Of a stretch of DNA of 64,000 nt, positions 1 through 8,890 are shown in pieces. The number at the start of each line of letters is the position of its first letter. Position 1 is the stretch's first letter. Location: NCBI GenBank assembly GCA_951812665.1, contig CATOST010000015.1, forward strand, positions 30,474 to 94,473. Reading direction: 5' to 3'. The stretch is from an uncultured Acidobacteriota bacterium. Lineage in GTDB: Bacteria; Acidobacteriota; UBA6911; RPQK01; JAJDTT01. The notes beneath the pieces were generated by a model, which was given only the letters and a program-made list of their open reading frames with translations, was not told the DNA's origin and did no database searches. Position numbers and translations under genes: made by a program.

Positions 1-1
1 A

Positions 2-832
2 ATGGTGCTGATCTCCGGCTCCAGCAAGTATTTCTCCCAGAAGGTGGGACTGCGGGAAGACGAGGCGCTGACGCTGGCCTCGATCCTGCACCATGTGGAC
101 GCCTTTCTCTCCCAGGTCAGCCCCGTGGGGACCGAGCTTCGCAAGATCTACCTGAGCGGCGCTCTGGCCGGCTCCCTCCTGGGCGAGTTCCGGGCCCGCT
201 TCGAGGATTGCGAGCTGCTCCGCACGCAGCTTCAACTGGCCCCTCAGAACCTCCGGGCGGAGGCGGTGGAGCCATTCCTGCCGGCCGCCGGGTTGGCCAT
301 TTCAGGTCTGACCCGGTCGGGGCCCGCCCGCTACAACCTGATTCCGGAGGAGAAGCGGCTGGTGCTGGAACGGTCCAGTCTGGCGCCGACGGCTCTGCTG
401 GCAGGACTGGTGGCCGTGATGGCCGTGGCCCTGCTGGGCAGGGATTATTTCCAGCAGTCCGATCTGACCCACCAGATCCAGACGGAGCTCGACGGCCTGC
501 AACCCAGGGTCCAGGAGGTCATGGAGCTGCGGGAACGGACCCGTCGGGCCGAAGCGAGGCTAGCGGAGCTGCAGGAGCTGATGCAGGACCGGCATAAGGT
601 CCTGGGCATCCTGCGGGAGATGACGGAGAAGACCCCGGACGACGCCTTCCTGGACCGGCTTTCGATCCGGGGAGACCAGGTCAACATGGTGGGCTACGCG
701 TCGTCGGCGTCGGCGCTCCTGTCCAACCTCACCACCTCCGAATCCCTCGACACCGTCGAGCCCCGGAACATCGCGCCCGCCAGGGGGATGGGGAATCGGG
801 AGAAGTTCACCTTCGACGCCACCTCCAAGTGA
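2..832 (+). CDS. GspL/PilN-like inner-membrane assembly protein (5' partial)
   Basis: This is the C-terminal part of a protein that begins before the window. Residues 1-120 resemble the end of the actin-like PilM/GspL cytoplasmic domain. A hydrophobic segment at about 129-146 is followed by a charged coiled coil (about 155-205) and a small PilN/GspL-type periplasmic fold ending at the stop. In type II secretion and type IV pili such proteins link the cytoplasmic ATPase to the inner-membrane platform. It lies 9 bases upstream of a GspM/PilO-like gene, followed by a GspC-like gene and a secretin, so the four form one assembly operon. The first ATG in the window is probably internal. A PilM-PilN fusion is the main alternative reading. 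Confidence 0.7.
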   Translation: MVLISGSSKYFSQKVGLREDEALTLASILHHVDAFLSQVSPVGTELRKIYLSGALAGSLLGEFRARFEDCELLRTQLQLAPQNLRAEAVEPFLPAAGLAISGLTRSGPARYNLIPEEKRLVLERSSLAPTALLAGLVAVMAVALLGRDYFQQSDLTHQIQTELDGLQPRVQEVMELRERTRRAEARLAELQELMQDRHKVLGILREMTEKTPDDAFLDRLSIRGDQVNMVGYASSASALLSNLTTSESLDTVEPRNIAPARGMGNREKFTFDATSK

Positions 833-841
833 TAGGGAGCC

Positions 842-1432
842 ATGAGAAAGCTGACGCATAGAGAACGGCGCATCCTGCAGGGAGGAGGCCTGACGGCGGC
901 GGTCGTGCTGGTCTTCTTCTTTGTGGTGGAACCCTTCAATGAGGCCCGGGCCTCGATCCCGGCCGAACTGGAGACCAAGGCCAAGTTGCTGCAGCGTTCG
1001 AAGCAGCTCCTCTCTCAGCGGGACTACTACCGGTCGCGGAGCGAGGAGATCGAGCGGCGGGTCCAGCAGTACGAGAGCCGCTTCATCGAGGCCGAGAATT
1101 CCAGCGACGCCACCACCCAGGTGGAGCTGGCGGTGCGGGAGCTGGCGTCCCGCCTGGGCATCACCATTTCCCGGAGCAGCCGGGTCCAGGAGCGGGTCCT
1201 GGACGATCGGTACGCCAAGATCACTCTGAGGGTGAATCTTCGGGCCGACCTGCGGCAGGTGTTGGAGTTCGTGCACGCGCTTTCGACCTACCCCAAGTTC
1301 CTGAAGGTCGAAAATATGGAGCTCCGGGTCAGCAGGGTCAAAGGCAAGCGCCGCCTCAACCCCAGCATTCACGTTTCGGGCCTGATTCAACTTTCTCCCG
1401 AGTCGGGCATCTCTACCAGAGGCGGAACATGA
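842..1432 (+). CDS. GspM/PilO-like inner-membrane protein
   Basis: 196 residues. A short basic N-terminus precedes one membrane segment (about residues 18-35), a long coiled coil (about 45-85) and an alpha/beta periplasmic domain from about 90 to 180. That is the layout of GspM or PilO, which pairs with GspL or PilN in the inner-membrane platform of type II secretion or type IV pili. The start ATG follows GATAGGGAGCC, a usable ribosome-binding site, and the stop overlaps the next ATG by 4 bases, so translation is coupled. Sequence alone does not separate GspM from PilO. Confidence 0.7.
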   Translation: MRKLTHRERRILQGGGLTAAVVLVFFFVVEPFNEARASIPAELETKAKLLQRSKQLLSQRDYYRSRSEEIERRVQQYESRFIEAENSSDATTQVELAVRELASRLGITISRSSRVQERVLDDRYAKITLRVNLRADLRQVLEFVHALSTYPKFLKVENMELRVSRVKGKRRLNPSIHVSGLIQLSPESGISTRGGT

Positions 1433-2223
1433 GGCAAGGAATCGTATTTCTCAATCTGTTGCTGGTGGCGGGCGTCGGCCTTCTGGGCCAGCGCTTGATC
1501 TCGAACTGGCGACATTTCCAGGAGTCCACTCGGCAGAAGGTCTACCAGCGGATCAACCGGAGTCCCGCAGCGCCCCAGGAGGCGTCCTTCGGACAGGAGC
1601 TGGCGCGGCCCTTCAACCACTATCTGGAGATCGAAGAGAGAAATCTTTTTAAACCGGGACGCCGACCGGACCCGGTGGAAACCGGACCACCGATCGCCTC
1701 CCGGAAACCGCCGCCGTTGCCCATCAAGCCGACTCTGCATGGCGTGTCCACGATCCGGGGAGAGCAGCGGGCGTTCCTGACCGTTTTCGCGGGGAAGAAG
1801 AATCAGGGCGAGTCCCGGACGGTGATGCTGGGCGACCTGGTTCAGGGGTACCGGGTGGGTGAGATCACCCCGACCACGGTCACCCTGGTATGGAACCATC
1901 ACACCGAGTTGATCGACATCATGGACTCCAGGAAGGGCAAGCAGTCCAAGAAGTCGGCGTCCAAGCAGGCCGGAGCCGGCGCGGTCAACATCGTGACCGT
2001 CGGTTCCACCCGGGCCGCCGTGGAAACGGTGGCGGCAGCGGTCCCGCCCGCCGAGGAGGCGGCGCGTGCGGCCGTGAGTCCCACCGCCGGCCAACAACGA
2101 ATCCGGACCGGCGGAGCCGGCGCACGGGGCCGCACCGCCCTCACGGGCCGCCAGGGCACTGCACGCGGCCGCACCGGCACCACCAGGCGACCCGTCTACG
2201 GCGGCGGCACGACCCGGAGATGA
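1429..2223 (+). CDS. GspC-like bitopic protein with a basic Ala/Gly/Arg-rich tail
   Basis: 264 residues. An N-terminal membrane segment (about 4-22) is followed by a linker, the motif ERNLFKP (about residue 67) and a beta-rich homology-region-like domain (about 95-165). This matches the GspC/PilP class that joins the inner-membrane platform to the secretin, and the secretin is the next gene. No PDZ domain is visible. From about residue 170 the protein becomes low complexity: Lys-rich, then Ala-rich, then RTG/RGR repeats rich in Arg and Gly. I do not recognise this tail; it may contact nucleic acid, polysaccharide or peptidoglycan, but that is a guess. Confidence 0.6.
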   Translation: MRQGIVFLNLLLVAGVGLLGQRLISNWRHFQESTRQKVYQRINRSPAAPQEASFGQELARPFNHYLEIEERNLFKPGRRPDPVETGPPIASRKPPPLPIKPTLHGVSTIRGEQRAFLTVFAGKKNQGESRTVMLGDLVQGYRVGEITPTTVTLVWNHHTELIDIMDSRKGKQSKKSASKQAGAGAVNIVTVGSTRAAVETVAAAVPPAEEAARAAVSPTAGQQRIRTGGAGARGRTALTGRQGTARGRTGTTRRPVYGGGTTRR

Positions 2224-2225
2224 GG

Positions 2226-2255
2226 AGGAGCGGCGGTTTCCAGCCGCCGAACTCC
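2226..2255 (+). repeat. REP-like hairpin (single copy)
   Basis: GGAG precedes a GCGGCGG/CCGCCGA-type stem with loop TTTCCA. It belongs to the dispersed hairpin family of this window and sits in the 92-base gap before the secretin gene. A near-identical copy lies at 25684. Confidence 0.75.
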
Positions 2256-2315
2256 GAAAGACTCGATTTTCGACATGTATTCGCGACTTATGATTTCTCG
2301 CAAGAGGTTTAACTA

Positions 2316-5114
2316 ATGCGTTGGTGGATTGCGATCGTATTGATTCTATTCGGCGGGTCCGAGCTGACCTGGTCTGCTCAGCGCGTGGGCTTCGCCCAGC
2401 GTTCCGGGACCACGCGCCAGACGGGTCAGGAACCGTTGATTGTGGACGACGGCGCTGGGGATCCTCCCCCGGTGTTCGGCACTGCCTCCAAGTCACGGGA
2501 CCAGCTCGAGAAGCGTCGGCAGGCTCTTCAGGAGCTTTACCGGAAACAGACTCAGGGAGCCCAGGCCGGCTCCGGGACTTCCTCGGCGGCAGGGTCCTCC
2601 CGGGATGAGGTCCGGACCGCGACGAGGGCTCCAAACGGCGGCTCCAGGCACTCCGGCAACGGAAACGGAGGCGTCAAGCTGGCCTTCACCGACATGCCCG
2701 TCGACCGGGTGGTGAACGCCGTCATGACCGAGCTGGGGTACTCCTACGTCCTCGATCCCGCCGTCTCCGGATCGGTCAGCCTGTTCACCATGGACGACAT
2801 CCCCAAGAAGACCCTCTTCCGGGTCCTGGAGCAGGTGCTCAAGCTGGCCGGTCAGGCCATCGTCAAGCAAGAGGGGATCTACGTGGTCCTGCCCATCGGC
2901 AAGAGTCCCCGTGTGCCGCACAAGATTCTGGCCCGGCCGCCTTCCTCCGGCGGAAGTCGGGCCGTCCCCGCTCCGGTACCGGAGATACAGGACGCCCGGG
3001 AGGCGGAACCCGAGACCGCACCTCCCGGGCAGGAAACCCCGGAAGCCGATCCCTCGGAAGGGGCCGTGACGGCGGTGTCTCCGGGGAGAGCTGCTCCCGC
3101 GCGAGCGGCGGCTCTCCCCGGAGAGACGACAACGCTTGCCGCGGCCGGGCCTGTTCAAGAGGAAGAAGCTCCCGCGGCGGAACAGGCGGCGGCTTCCGAG
3201 TCCACTCCCGGCCCCACCGTACTGACGCCGTCGGAATCGGAGGAGGCCCGCCGGTTGGAGGACGAAGAGGGCATCATCACCTATGTCATCCCCCTCCACT
3301 ACCTCCCCTCCGAAGACATGATCGAGATCGTGAAGCCCTTCGTCTCCGAGGGAGCTACCGTGGTCAACCTGGTCTCGGTCAACATTCTCCTGATCACCGA
3401 TTACCGCCGAAACATCCAGCAGGCCCTGAACCTGATCCGTCTGCTGGACACCGAGTATTTCTCCATCAACACCGTCGATCTGATCACCGTTCGGCACAAC
3501 CACGCCGTGGACGTGGCCGCGGACCTGAGTGCGGTCTTCTCCCCGAACGAAAAGGGAGGCGGCGTGCGCATCGTCGCCATCGAACGGCTCAACAGCATCC
3601 TGGTGGTCACGCACGCGCCTTCGGTCCTGCAGGAGGTCAAGACCTGGGTCGCCAAGCTGGACACTCCTTCCACCAACACCAATCTCAAGACCTACGTCTA
3701 CGAAGTCGAGAACAACACCGCCGCCTACATCGCGGACGTCCTGGGCCAGCTCTACTACCAGGGAATAGGTCTGCCCACCGGCGGGACCGACCCCACAGAC
3801 CCGCAGGCCGGCGACCAAATGCAGCGAACCCCGACCCAGGACCCCGGCTTCCTCCGCCAGCAGCGGGGCTACGGCGGCGGGTACGGTGGTTACGGCGGCG
3901 GCTATGGCGGCTACGGGGGGGGGGGCTACGGCGGTGGCGGCGGCTATGGCGGCGGGTACGGTGGTTACGGTGGCGGCTATGGCGGCTACGGGGGGGGTGG
4001 CTACGGTGGTTACGGCGGCGGCTACGGCGGTGGCGGCTACGGGGGTGGCTACGGTGGCTACGGCGGTGGCGGCGGCAGGAGGGGCATGGGGCCCTCCCTG
4101 TTCGGGCGTTCCCTCAGCCGCCCGTCCGGCATCCGGGTGGTGAGTGCAGGAGACATCCGCATCGTCGTCAACGATTTCAGCAACTCCCTGATCATCCAGT
4201 CCACGGAGGCGGACTACCGTTTTCTGCTGGATACCATCCGTCAACTGGACAAGCTGCCGCGCCAGGTGTTCATGGAGGCCAGGATCTACTCGGTGGAGCT
4301 GCGGGACGACCTCAGCTTCGGCGTGGCCGCCTTCCTCCGGGGCCGGCAGGCCGATGCCACGGGACCGCCCACCACCGGCAGCCTCACCGGCGCCTCTGAC
4401 GGGGGCGGGGGAGGCGGCGCACTGTCCATGGTGACCAAGGCCTTCATCGGGGCACAACGGGAGTTGGAAGCGGCCGTCACCGCCCTTCGATCCCGGACCA
4501 ACGTGGAGATCCTGGAGGCGCCCACGCTGCTGGCGGTGGACGGGATGCAGGCTCGAATCAACGTGGGCGCCGAGGTGCCGGTCACGACCGCCTCCTACGG
4601 CGACCCCATCACGTCGGGAGTTGCCAGCGCCTTCGCCAACAGCATCAACTATCGTCCCACCGGGACCTCCGTCCTGATCATGCCCCGCACCAGCGCCAGC
4701 GGCATCGTGACCATGGACCTGGCCATCGAGGTCAGCCAGGCCGCGGGCTCGTCTCTCACCCCCACCATCAGCCAGAACTACGTGGAAACCTCACTCATCG
4801 TCCGGGACGGCGAGACGGTGGCCATCGCCGGCATCATCAGCGACAGCAACGACAGCAGCCGCAGCCGGATCCCGGTTTTGGGAGACATCCCCGTAGTAGG
4901 GGCTCTCTTCGGGCGGACCACCAAGAACAAGCGCCGCTCCGAGTTGGTCGTCTTCATCACCCCGCACGTCATTCACGGCCTGCCCACGGCGGTGGAGCTC
5001 ACGATGGACTTCAAGCGGGCGCTCCGCAACGCGTACCACACCATCAACCGGAAGGACCAGGAACACCGAGACTTGATCCGGAGGCGCAAGGAAGAAGAGG
5101 GGCGCTGGAAGTGA
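2316..5114 (+). CDS. gspD: Secretin (GspD/PilQ family) with Gly/Tyr-rich insert
   Basis: 932 residues, the outer-membrane channel of a type II secretion or related system. There is a signal peptide at 1-21. An N0 domain lies at about 120-200, then a Pro/Ala/Glu-rich linker to about 310. N1 (322-385), N2 (388-445) and N3 (from 449) follow. N3 is interrupted by roughly 70 residues of GGYGG repeats (about 518-588, bases 3870-4080) and resumes to about 650. The C-terminal secretin domain contains EVPVTT, the VETSLIVRDGETVAIAG strand and VPVLGDIP-like and SELVVFITP motifs near 805-890. The protein is longer than most GspD (about 650-700 residues) because of the linker and the insert. The third gene of the operon is 92 bases upstream, and the next CDS overlaps the stop. 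Confidence 0.9.
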   Translation: MRWWIAIVLILFGGSELTWSAQRVGFAQRSGTTRQTGQEPLIVDDGAGDPPPVFGTASKSRDQLEKRRQALQELYRKQTQGAQAGSGTSSAAGSSRDEVRTATRAPNGGSRHSGNGNGGVKLAFTDMPVDRVVNAVMTELGYSYVLDPAVSGSVSLFTMDDIPKKTLFRVLEQVLKLAGQAIVKQEGIYVVLPIGKSPRVPHKILARPPSSGGSRAVPAPVPEIQDAREAEPETAPPGQETPEADPSEGAVTAVSPGRAAPARAAALPGETTTLAAAGPVQEEEAPAAEQAAASESTPGPTVLTPSESEEARRLEDEEGIITYVIPLHYLPSEDMIEIVKPFVSEGATVVNLVSVNILLITDYRRNIQQALNLIRLLDTEYFSINTVDLITVRHNHAVDVAADLSAVFSPNEKGGGVRIVAIERLNSILVVTHAPSVLQEVKTWVAKLDTPSTNTNLKTYVYEVENNTAAYIADVLGQLYYQGIGLPTGGTDPTDPQAGDQMQRTPTQDPGFLRQQRGYGGGYGGYGGGYGGYGGGGYGGGGGYGGGYGGYGGGYGGYGGGGYGGYGGGYGGGGYGGGYGGYGGGGGRRGMGPSLFGRSLSRPSGIRVVSAGDIRIVVNDFSNSLIIQSTEADYRFLLDTIRQLDKLPRQVFMEARIYSVELRDDLSFGVAAFLRGRQADATGPPTTGSLTGASDGGGGGGALSMVTKAFIGAQRELEAAVTALRSRTNVEILEAPTLLAVDGMQARINVGAEVPVTTASYGDPITSGVASAFANSINYRPTGTSVLIMPRTSASGIVTMDLAIEVSQAAGSSLTPTISQNYVETSLIVRDGETVAIAGIISDSNDSSRSRIPVLGDIPVVGALFGRTTKNKRRSELVVFITPHVIHGLPTAVELTMDFKRALRNAYHTINRKDQEHRDLIRRRKEEEGRWK

Positions 5115-6079
5115 AGCGTTTCGCGTCTGCCGCGTTACTGTTCGCGTGGCTCCTTTCATCCGTCGCCTCAGCCGAATCTCCTCACCGGATCCGCATCGTC
5201 AAGACCGACGCGGCGCGGGTGGACGTCTATGCCGGCGAGGCGCTCTTCGCCTCCTACCACTACGGCATCGGCCTGCACAAACCCATCTTCCATCCACTGC
5301 TCAGCCCCGGGGGACACCGGCTCACCCGCGGATTCCCCATGGAGTTCGGCATCCCCGGAGAACAGACCGACCACTGGCAACACGAAGGCGTCTTCCTCAC
5401 CTACCGCAACGTCAACGGCGTGGACTTCTGGTCCAAGTTCCCTCCCCGGGGGGACAACCCGGGAAGCGGAAGGATCCGGCACACCGGCTTCACCCGAATG
5501 GAAGGAGGGCAGCAAGGGATCCTGGGCGCCACCGCCAACTGGATCGCCCCCACCGGCAAGGTTCTGCTCAAACAAACCTCCCGGATGACCATCCGGGCCG
5601 GCGTGGACTGGCGAACCCTCGACCTGAAGATCACCCTGACCGCCCAAGAGGAGCCGGTCACCTTCGGCGACATCGAGGAAGGCCTGCTGGCCATCCGCGT
5701 CGCCTCCGATCTGCGCGAGGACCGCACCGGCCGCTACCTCAACGCCGAAGGCCTCGAGCTGGCGAAAAACGTCTGGGGCAAACCATCTCCGTGGGTGGCC
5801 TTACGCGGATCGGTCGAGGGCGAGGATCTGACCCTGGCCCTCATGAACCATCCCCGCAGCGTCGGTTATCCCACCTACTGGCACGCCCGCGCCTACGGCC
5901 TCCTCGCCGCCAACCCCTTCGGCCGCGCGGACTTCGAAAAAGGCGCCCCACCCCTCAACTTCTCCCTCGCCCCCGGCGAATCGGCCCTCCTCCTCTACCG
6001 CATCCTCATCCACTCCGGCCACCTCACCCCCTCCCAGCTAAAACAAAACTTCACCAACTACCAGCAATCACCCAAGTAG
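5111..6079 (+). CDS. DUF6807 (PmoA-like) exported protein
   Basis: 322 residues, GTG start overlapping the secretin stop (GTGA). Signal peptide at 1-21, ending near ASAES. The body shows hallmarks of the DUF6807/PmoA-like family: YHYG followed by KPIFHPL, then TDHWQHEG, SGRI and a late MNHPRSVGYPTYWHARAYGLLAANPFG block. These proteins are common beside sugar and cellulose-degradation genes in Acidobacteria, Planctomycetes and Bacteroidetes; no reaction is established. Coupling to the secretin may only reflect local gene packing. Confidence 0.8.
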   Translation: MKRFASAALLFAWLLSSVASAESPHRIRIVKTDAARVDVYAGEALFASYHYGIGLHKPIFHPLLSPGGHRLTRGFPMEFGIPGEQTDHWQHEGVFLTYRNVNGVDFWSKFPPRGDNPGSGRIRHTGFTRMEGGQQGILGATANWIAPTGKVLLKQTSRMTIRAGVDWRTLDLKITLTAQEEPVTFGDIEEGLLAIRVASDLREDRTGRYLNAEGLELAKNVWGKPSPWVALRGSVEGEDLTLALMNHPRSVGYPTYWHARAYGLLAANPFGRADFEKGAPPLNFSLAPGESALLLYRILIHSGHLTPSQLKQNFTNYQQSPK

Positions 6080-6087
6080 AACCGCCG

Positions 6088-6180
6088 GGAGCGGCGTGTT
6101 TTACGCGCCGACCAGGACCGGCGTCTGGAGCGGCGTCTTTCAGGCGCCGACTGGGACCGGCGTCTTTCAGGCGCCGCCCC
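6088..6180 (+). repeat. REP-like hairpin array, left flank of RAYT
   Basis: Three hairpins of the type GGAGCGGCGTCTTTCAGGCG, one with loop GTTTTAC, read in + orientation. The same sequences recur in opposite orientation on the other side of the transposase (6982-7075), so the gene is bracketed by inverted hairpins. Confidence 0.85.
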
Positions 6181-6227
6181 CCCAACCACCCCAACCTCCA
6201 AAATAACCCCCCCCCCCCCGCGGCCAC

Positions 6228-6944
6228 CTACCGCTCCCCCTCTTCCTGCCCCTGCACAACCTTCTCAAAAAGGACAAACTCCCCCTCTCCCAACCCCGCT
6301 CTCCCCGGGTTCTCGCGGATGTACTCCATGCAATTCAAAAAATGCACCGGATTCCTGATCAGGCGGTCCCAGTAGTCTTTCTGCCAGAGCTTGCCCGAGG
6401 TTCCGGTCTTCTTTCTGATCTGATTGCCCGTGAATCCCTTCCAGGAACCCACGATATTTCGGAGTCGATGAGAGCCAAGAGGGTGAAACAGAACATGGAC
6501 GTGGTTGGGCATCACGACGAAGGAGGCCAGTTCGTATCGCTGGCCATCGAAATATCGCAATGCATCAGCCACGAGCTTGGCCAATGCAGGTTTCTTCAGG
6601 ATGCAGGATCCACTCCCCTGATCCAACCAGTCCTCGATCCGTCGAGCAGAATGTTCGTGGTAGCGTTTCGCCGTTTGAGGGTCCCAAGGCCGAGGATGGT
6701 GTTTCAACCAGAGACCGCGCTCTTGCCGCCACAGATCCAGTTTGACCTTGGGAAGCGAGTCTCCCAGACGCCAAGTCACGAAGATGAATTTGTGACCCTG
6801 CTGCCAGTGCGGCAGGCGGTTTCGACGAACGTCGACGGCTGCGTACGGGTCGAGATAAGCCTGGTTGCTTGGCAGGAGTGGGTTCGGAGCAGTGTCTTTC
6901 TTGGAATCGCACGGCATATGGTTCCAAACGACCGTTGGGTCCAA
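6228..6944 (-). CDS. REP-associated tyrosine transposase (RAYT, Y1/HUH family)
   Basis: 238 residues, apparently intact. The HUH motif is NHVHVL (His148 and His150). The C-terminal signature of RAYTs follows: YWDRLIR, then EYIRENPGRAGL, whose tyrosine (about Y208) is the likely nucleophile. RAYTs cleave single-stranded REP hairpins at a tetranucleotide 5' of the stem and are usually single-copy host genes rather than free insertion sequences. Here hairpin arrays lie about 50 bases beyond each end in opposite orientations. A decayed paralogue sits at 48997-49649. The N-terminal 45 residues are longer than in the shortest RAYTs, so a later start is possible. Confidence 0.9.
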   Translation of the reverse strand: MDPTVVWNHMPCDSKKDTAPNPLLPSNQAYLDPYAAVDVRRNRLPHWQQGHKFIFVTWRLGDSLPKVKLDLWRQERGLWLKHHPRPWDPQTAKRYHEHSARRIEDWLDQGSGSCILKKPALAKLVADALRYFDGQRYELASFVVMPNHVHVLFHPLGSHRLRNIVGSWKGFTGNQIRKKTGTSGKLWQKDYWDRLIRNPVHFLNCMEYIRENPGRAGLGEGEFVLFEKVVQGQEEGER

Positions 6945-6981
6945 GTGTGCGAAGGGAATGTGGTGGTGGTATTGGTTGGGA

Positions 6982-7075
6982 GGTCGGCGCGTGAAACACG
7001 CCGGTCCCGGTCGGCGCGTGAAACACGCCGCTCCTGGTCGGCGCCTGAAAGACGCCGCTCCGCGTAAAAGACGTC
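6982..7075 (-). repeat. REP-like hairpin array, right flank of RAYT
   Basis: Three hairpins plus a partial fourth, in minus orientation, with loops GTTTCAC and CTTTCAG. Together with the array at 6088-6180 they form a large inverted arrangement around the transposase. Confidence 0.85.
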
Positions 7076-7094
7076 GCTTCGGACTATTGTGGGG

Positions 7095-7541
7095 CTAAAA
7101 CTGGTTGACGAGCTTCTGGGCGGAACGGTAGGTCTCGAGGGCTTCATCGATCTTGCCGTCGTCTCGGAAGACCTTGGCCTTGAACATGAGCAGCATGAAC
7201 CGGTTTTCCTGCTGGTCGACGACCTTCAAGGTCGCGTCCACCGCCTGCCGAGCCAGACCATGCTGGTCCGCATTCAGCAGTTCCTCGGTCAAGTTCAGCA
7301 CCGAGAACGTCAACACGCCTTCATTCTCGCCACTGAAGTCCAGGTCCACGATCTCCTGGATCTCGGCCAGGACCGCGTCATACTCGCCCGATTCGAGCTT
7401 GAGTTGGGCGATCTCGTAGTGAGTCGCGGCCGCCGCCAGTTTGGCGTTCTCGGCCGGGTCCGACGCCGCCGCGGAAAATCCCCAGACCGGCGCCAACCCG
7501 AAAACCAGCAGAAAAACGGAAAATCGGATCAGAGTCCTCAT
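7095..7541 (-). CDS. Exported TPR-like protein of sigma-factor operon
   Basis: 148 residues with a signal peptide (about 1-26, ending SAAAS). The remainder is helical with degenerate TPR character: HYEIAQLKLESGEYDAVLAE near 42-61 and FRDDGKIDEALETYRSAQ near the end. Its start overlaps the stop of the anti-sigma gene upstream (7538-7541), so it is the third gene of a coupled sigma/anti-sigma operon. No specific function is recognised. A periplasmic accessory to the anti-sigma factor is possible but inferred only from position. Confidence 0.7.
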   Translation of the reverse strand: MRTLIRFSVFLLVFGLAPVWGFSAAASDPAENAKLAAAATHYEIAQLKLESGEYDAVLAEIQEIVDLDFSGENEGVLTFSVLNLTEELLNADQHGLARQAVDATLKVVDQQENRFMLLMFKAKVFRDDGKIDEALETYRSAQKLVNQF

Positions 7542-8038
7542 CGCACACCTCTGATCAAGTCAAAGGGATTCTCCCCCTTCTCCGCTCGTTGGGCGAGGGA
7601 AGAAGGGAAGGTCTCCTGTTTCAATGCCAACAGGAACGGGTTCTCCGCCTTGGCGTAGACTGGAGGCACCGGCTGCGCCTCCTGGATCCGTCCCATGAAA
7701 CCGCCGGAGAGAATCGCCAGCAGAACCAGGCTGGCCGTCAGGTACCGGACCTCGGGAAAACGAATCGCCGCCGCCAGCCCCGATCCCAACTGCTCCCAGA
7801 GGGAGCCCCGGGGAACCGGCAACCTCGACTCGATCCGGCTCCAGATCGCAGGAGCCGGATCCGCCTCCGGAAACCCGGCCCTGAGCCAGTCCGACAACTC
7901 CCGCTGCTCTTGGTAGAGCCGGCTGCACGCTTGACACTCGGCGAGGTGGGCCCTCACCGCCGGTACGGACACCGCCTCCAGGTTGTCGTCGGCCAGCGCC
8001 GAAATCGAAAGCAGAAAACCCCGGCAGGAGCGGCTCAT
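7538..8038 (-). CDS. Membrane anti-sigma factor with zinc-finger-like HxxxCxxC motif
   Basis: 166 residues. The N-terminal domain carries H31-x3-C35-x2-C38 in AHLAECQAC, the signature of zinc anti-sigma (ZAS) domains that bind ECF sigma factors. One membrane segment lies at about 99-115, with a short C-terminal domain beyond it. It starts inside the last codons of the sigma-factor gene (ATGA overlap at 8035-8038), which is the usual arrangement for a cognate pair. It probably holds the ECF sigma at the membrane until a signal releases it. The signal cannot be read from the sequence. Confidence 0.85.
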   Translation of the reverse strand: MSRSCRGFLLSISALADDNLEAVSVPAVRAHLAECQACSRLYQEQRELSDWLRAGFPEADPAPAIWSRIESRLPVPRGSLWEQLGSGLAAAIRFPEVRYLTASLVLLAILSGGFMGRIQEAQPVPPVYAKAENPFLLALKQETFPSSLAQRAEKGENPFDLIRGVR

Positions 8039-8625
8039 TTTCTCCTCCCCAAGTAGGTCTTCACGTGGTCTTTCACCACCAACCTGGCTCGATAGATGTC
8101 GGTCTTCACCGAAAGCAGCGACCGACCCACGATCCTGGAAATTTCTACGTACTTCATCTTCTGGAAAACAGCCAGCACGAACACATCACGATATTTGGGC
8201 GTGAGCGACTGCAAGGCACTGCGAATGACCTGATTGAGCTCTTGAGACAGGACCGCCCGCTCCGGATCCAACTCCATGCCCTCGTCGGCCAGGAGCCAGT
8301 CCAGCGGACCTTCCTCTCCATCCAGAGAGATCTCGCTGACCTTCTGAGTGCGGCGGAGCTTCTGGTAGACCTCGTTCCTGGCGATTCGGTAGAGCCAGTA
8401 GCGAAACTGTTTCCGGTCCCGGAGCTTCTTGATTTCCCGGTGGACCTTGAGGAAAGTTTCTTGCGTGAGGTCTTCGGCATCTTCCTTGGACCCGATCAGC
8501 CGTAAGATAAAATTGTAAATGCGCTTGACGAATAGCTCATAGAGCGCATGAAAGTCGGCGGCGGAACCCTGCTGGGCTCTCTTGACGATGGCCGCCAACT
8601 CATCCGGACTGATTTCGCCTGGCAT
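8035..8625 (-). CDS. ECF (sigma-70 family) RNA polymerase sigma factor
   Basis: 196 residues. Region 2 has the typical DAEDLTQETFLKVH motif (about 49-62) and a YWLYRIARNE helix. Region 4 has YRDVFVLAVFQKMKYVEISRI followed by the recognition helix SVKTDIYRARLVVK (about 172-185). The linker between them is acidic. The gene leads a three-gene operon with its anti-sigma factor and a TPR-like protein, all coupled by overlaps. The 265-base region upstream is shared with a divergent FG-GAP gene and could hold promoters for both. The target genes are unknown. Confidence 0.9.
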   Translation of the reverse strand: MPGEISPDELAAIVKRAQQGSAADFHALYELFVKRIYNFILRLIGSKEDAEDLTQETFLKVHREIKKLRDRKQFRYWLYRIARNEVYQKLRRTQKVSEISLDGEEGPLDWLLADEGMELDPERAVLSQELNQVIRSALQSLTPKYRDVFVLAVFQKMKYVEISRIVGRSLLSVKTDIYRARLVVKDHVKTYLGRRK

Positions 8626-8890
8626 ATGTACGGACTAAAACGGAATTCAGACCGCCCCAACCCGTCTCTCCGATCTTGCCAAAACTACCAGCCCTCCTCT
8701 CTCCCAATCAATTTAGGAGATGACCCTGAAAGGAAAAAGTCGCAAGAGGGGGGGAGTGCGACGAAAGTGCTATTATTGGCCATTACGCTTGCGAGCGCGT
8801 CTTGTCGGCTTCGTACCCAACGGCCGTCTCGCGGATCGGCTCGAACGCCCGTCGGCGGCCCGGTGAATCGAATCGGAGTTTAATCCTGCA

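Noticed and set aside
2493..4457. Antisense open frame (654 codons) opposite the secretin
   Set aside because: A frame shadow of the Gly/Tyr repeat and GC-rich codons; no family motifs.
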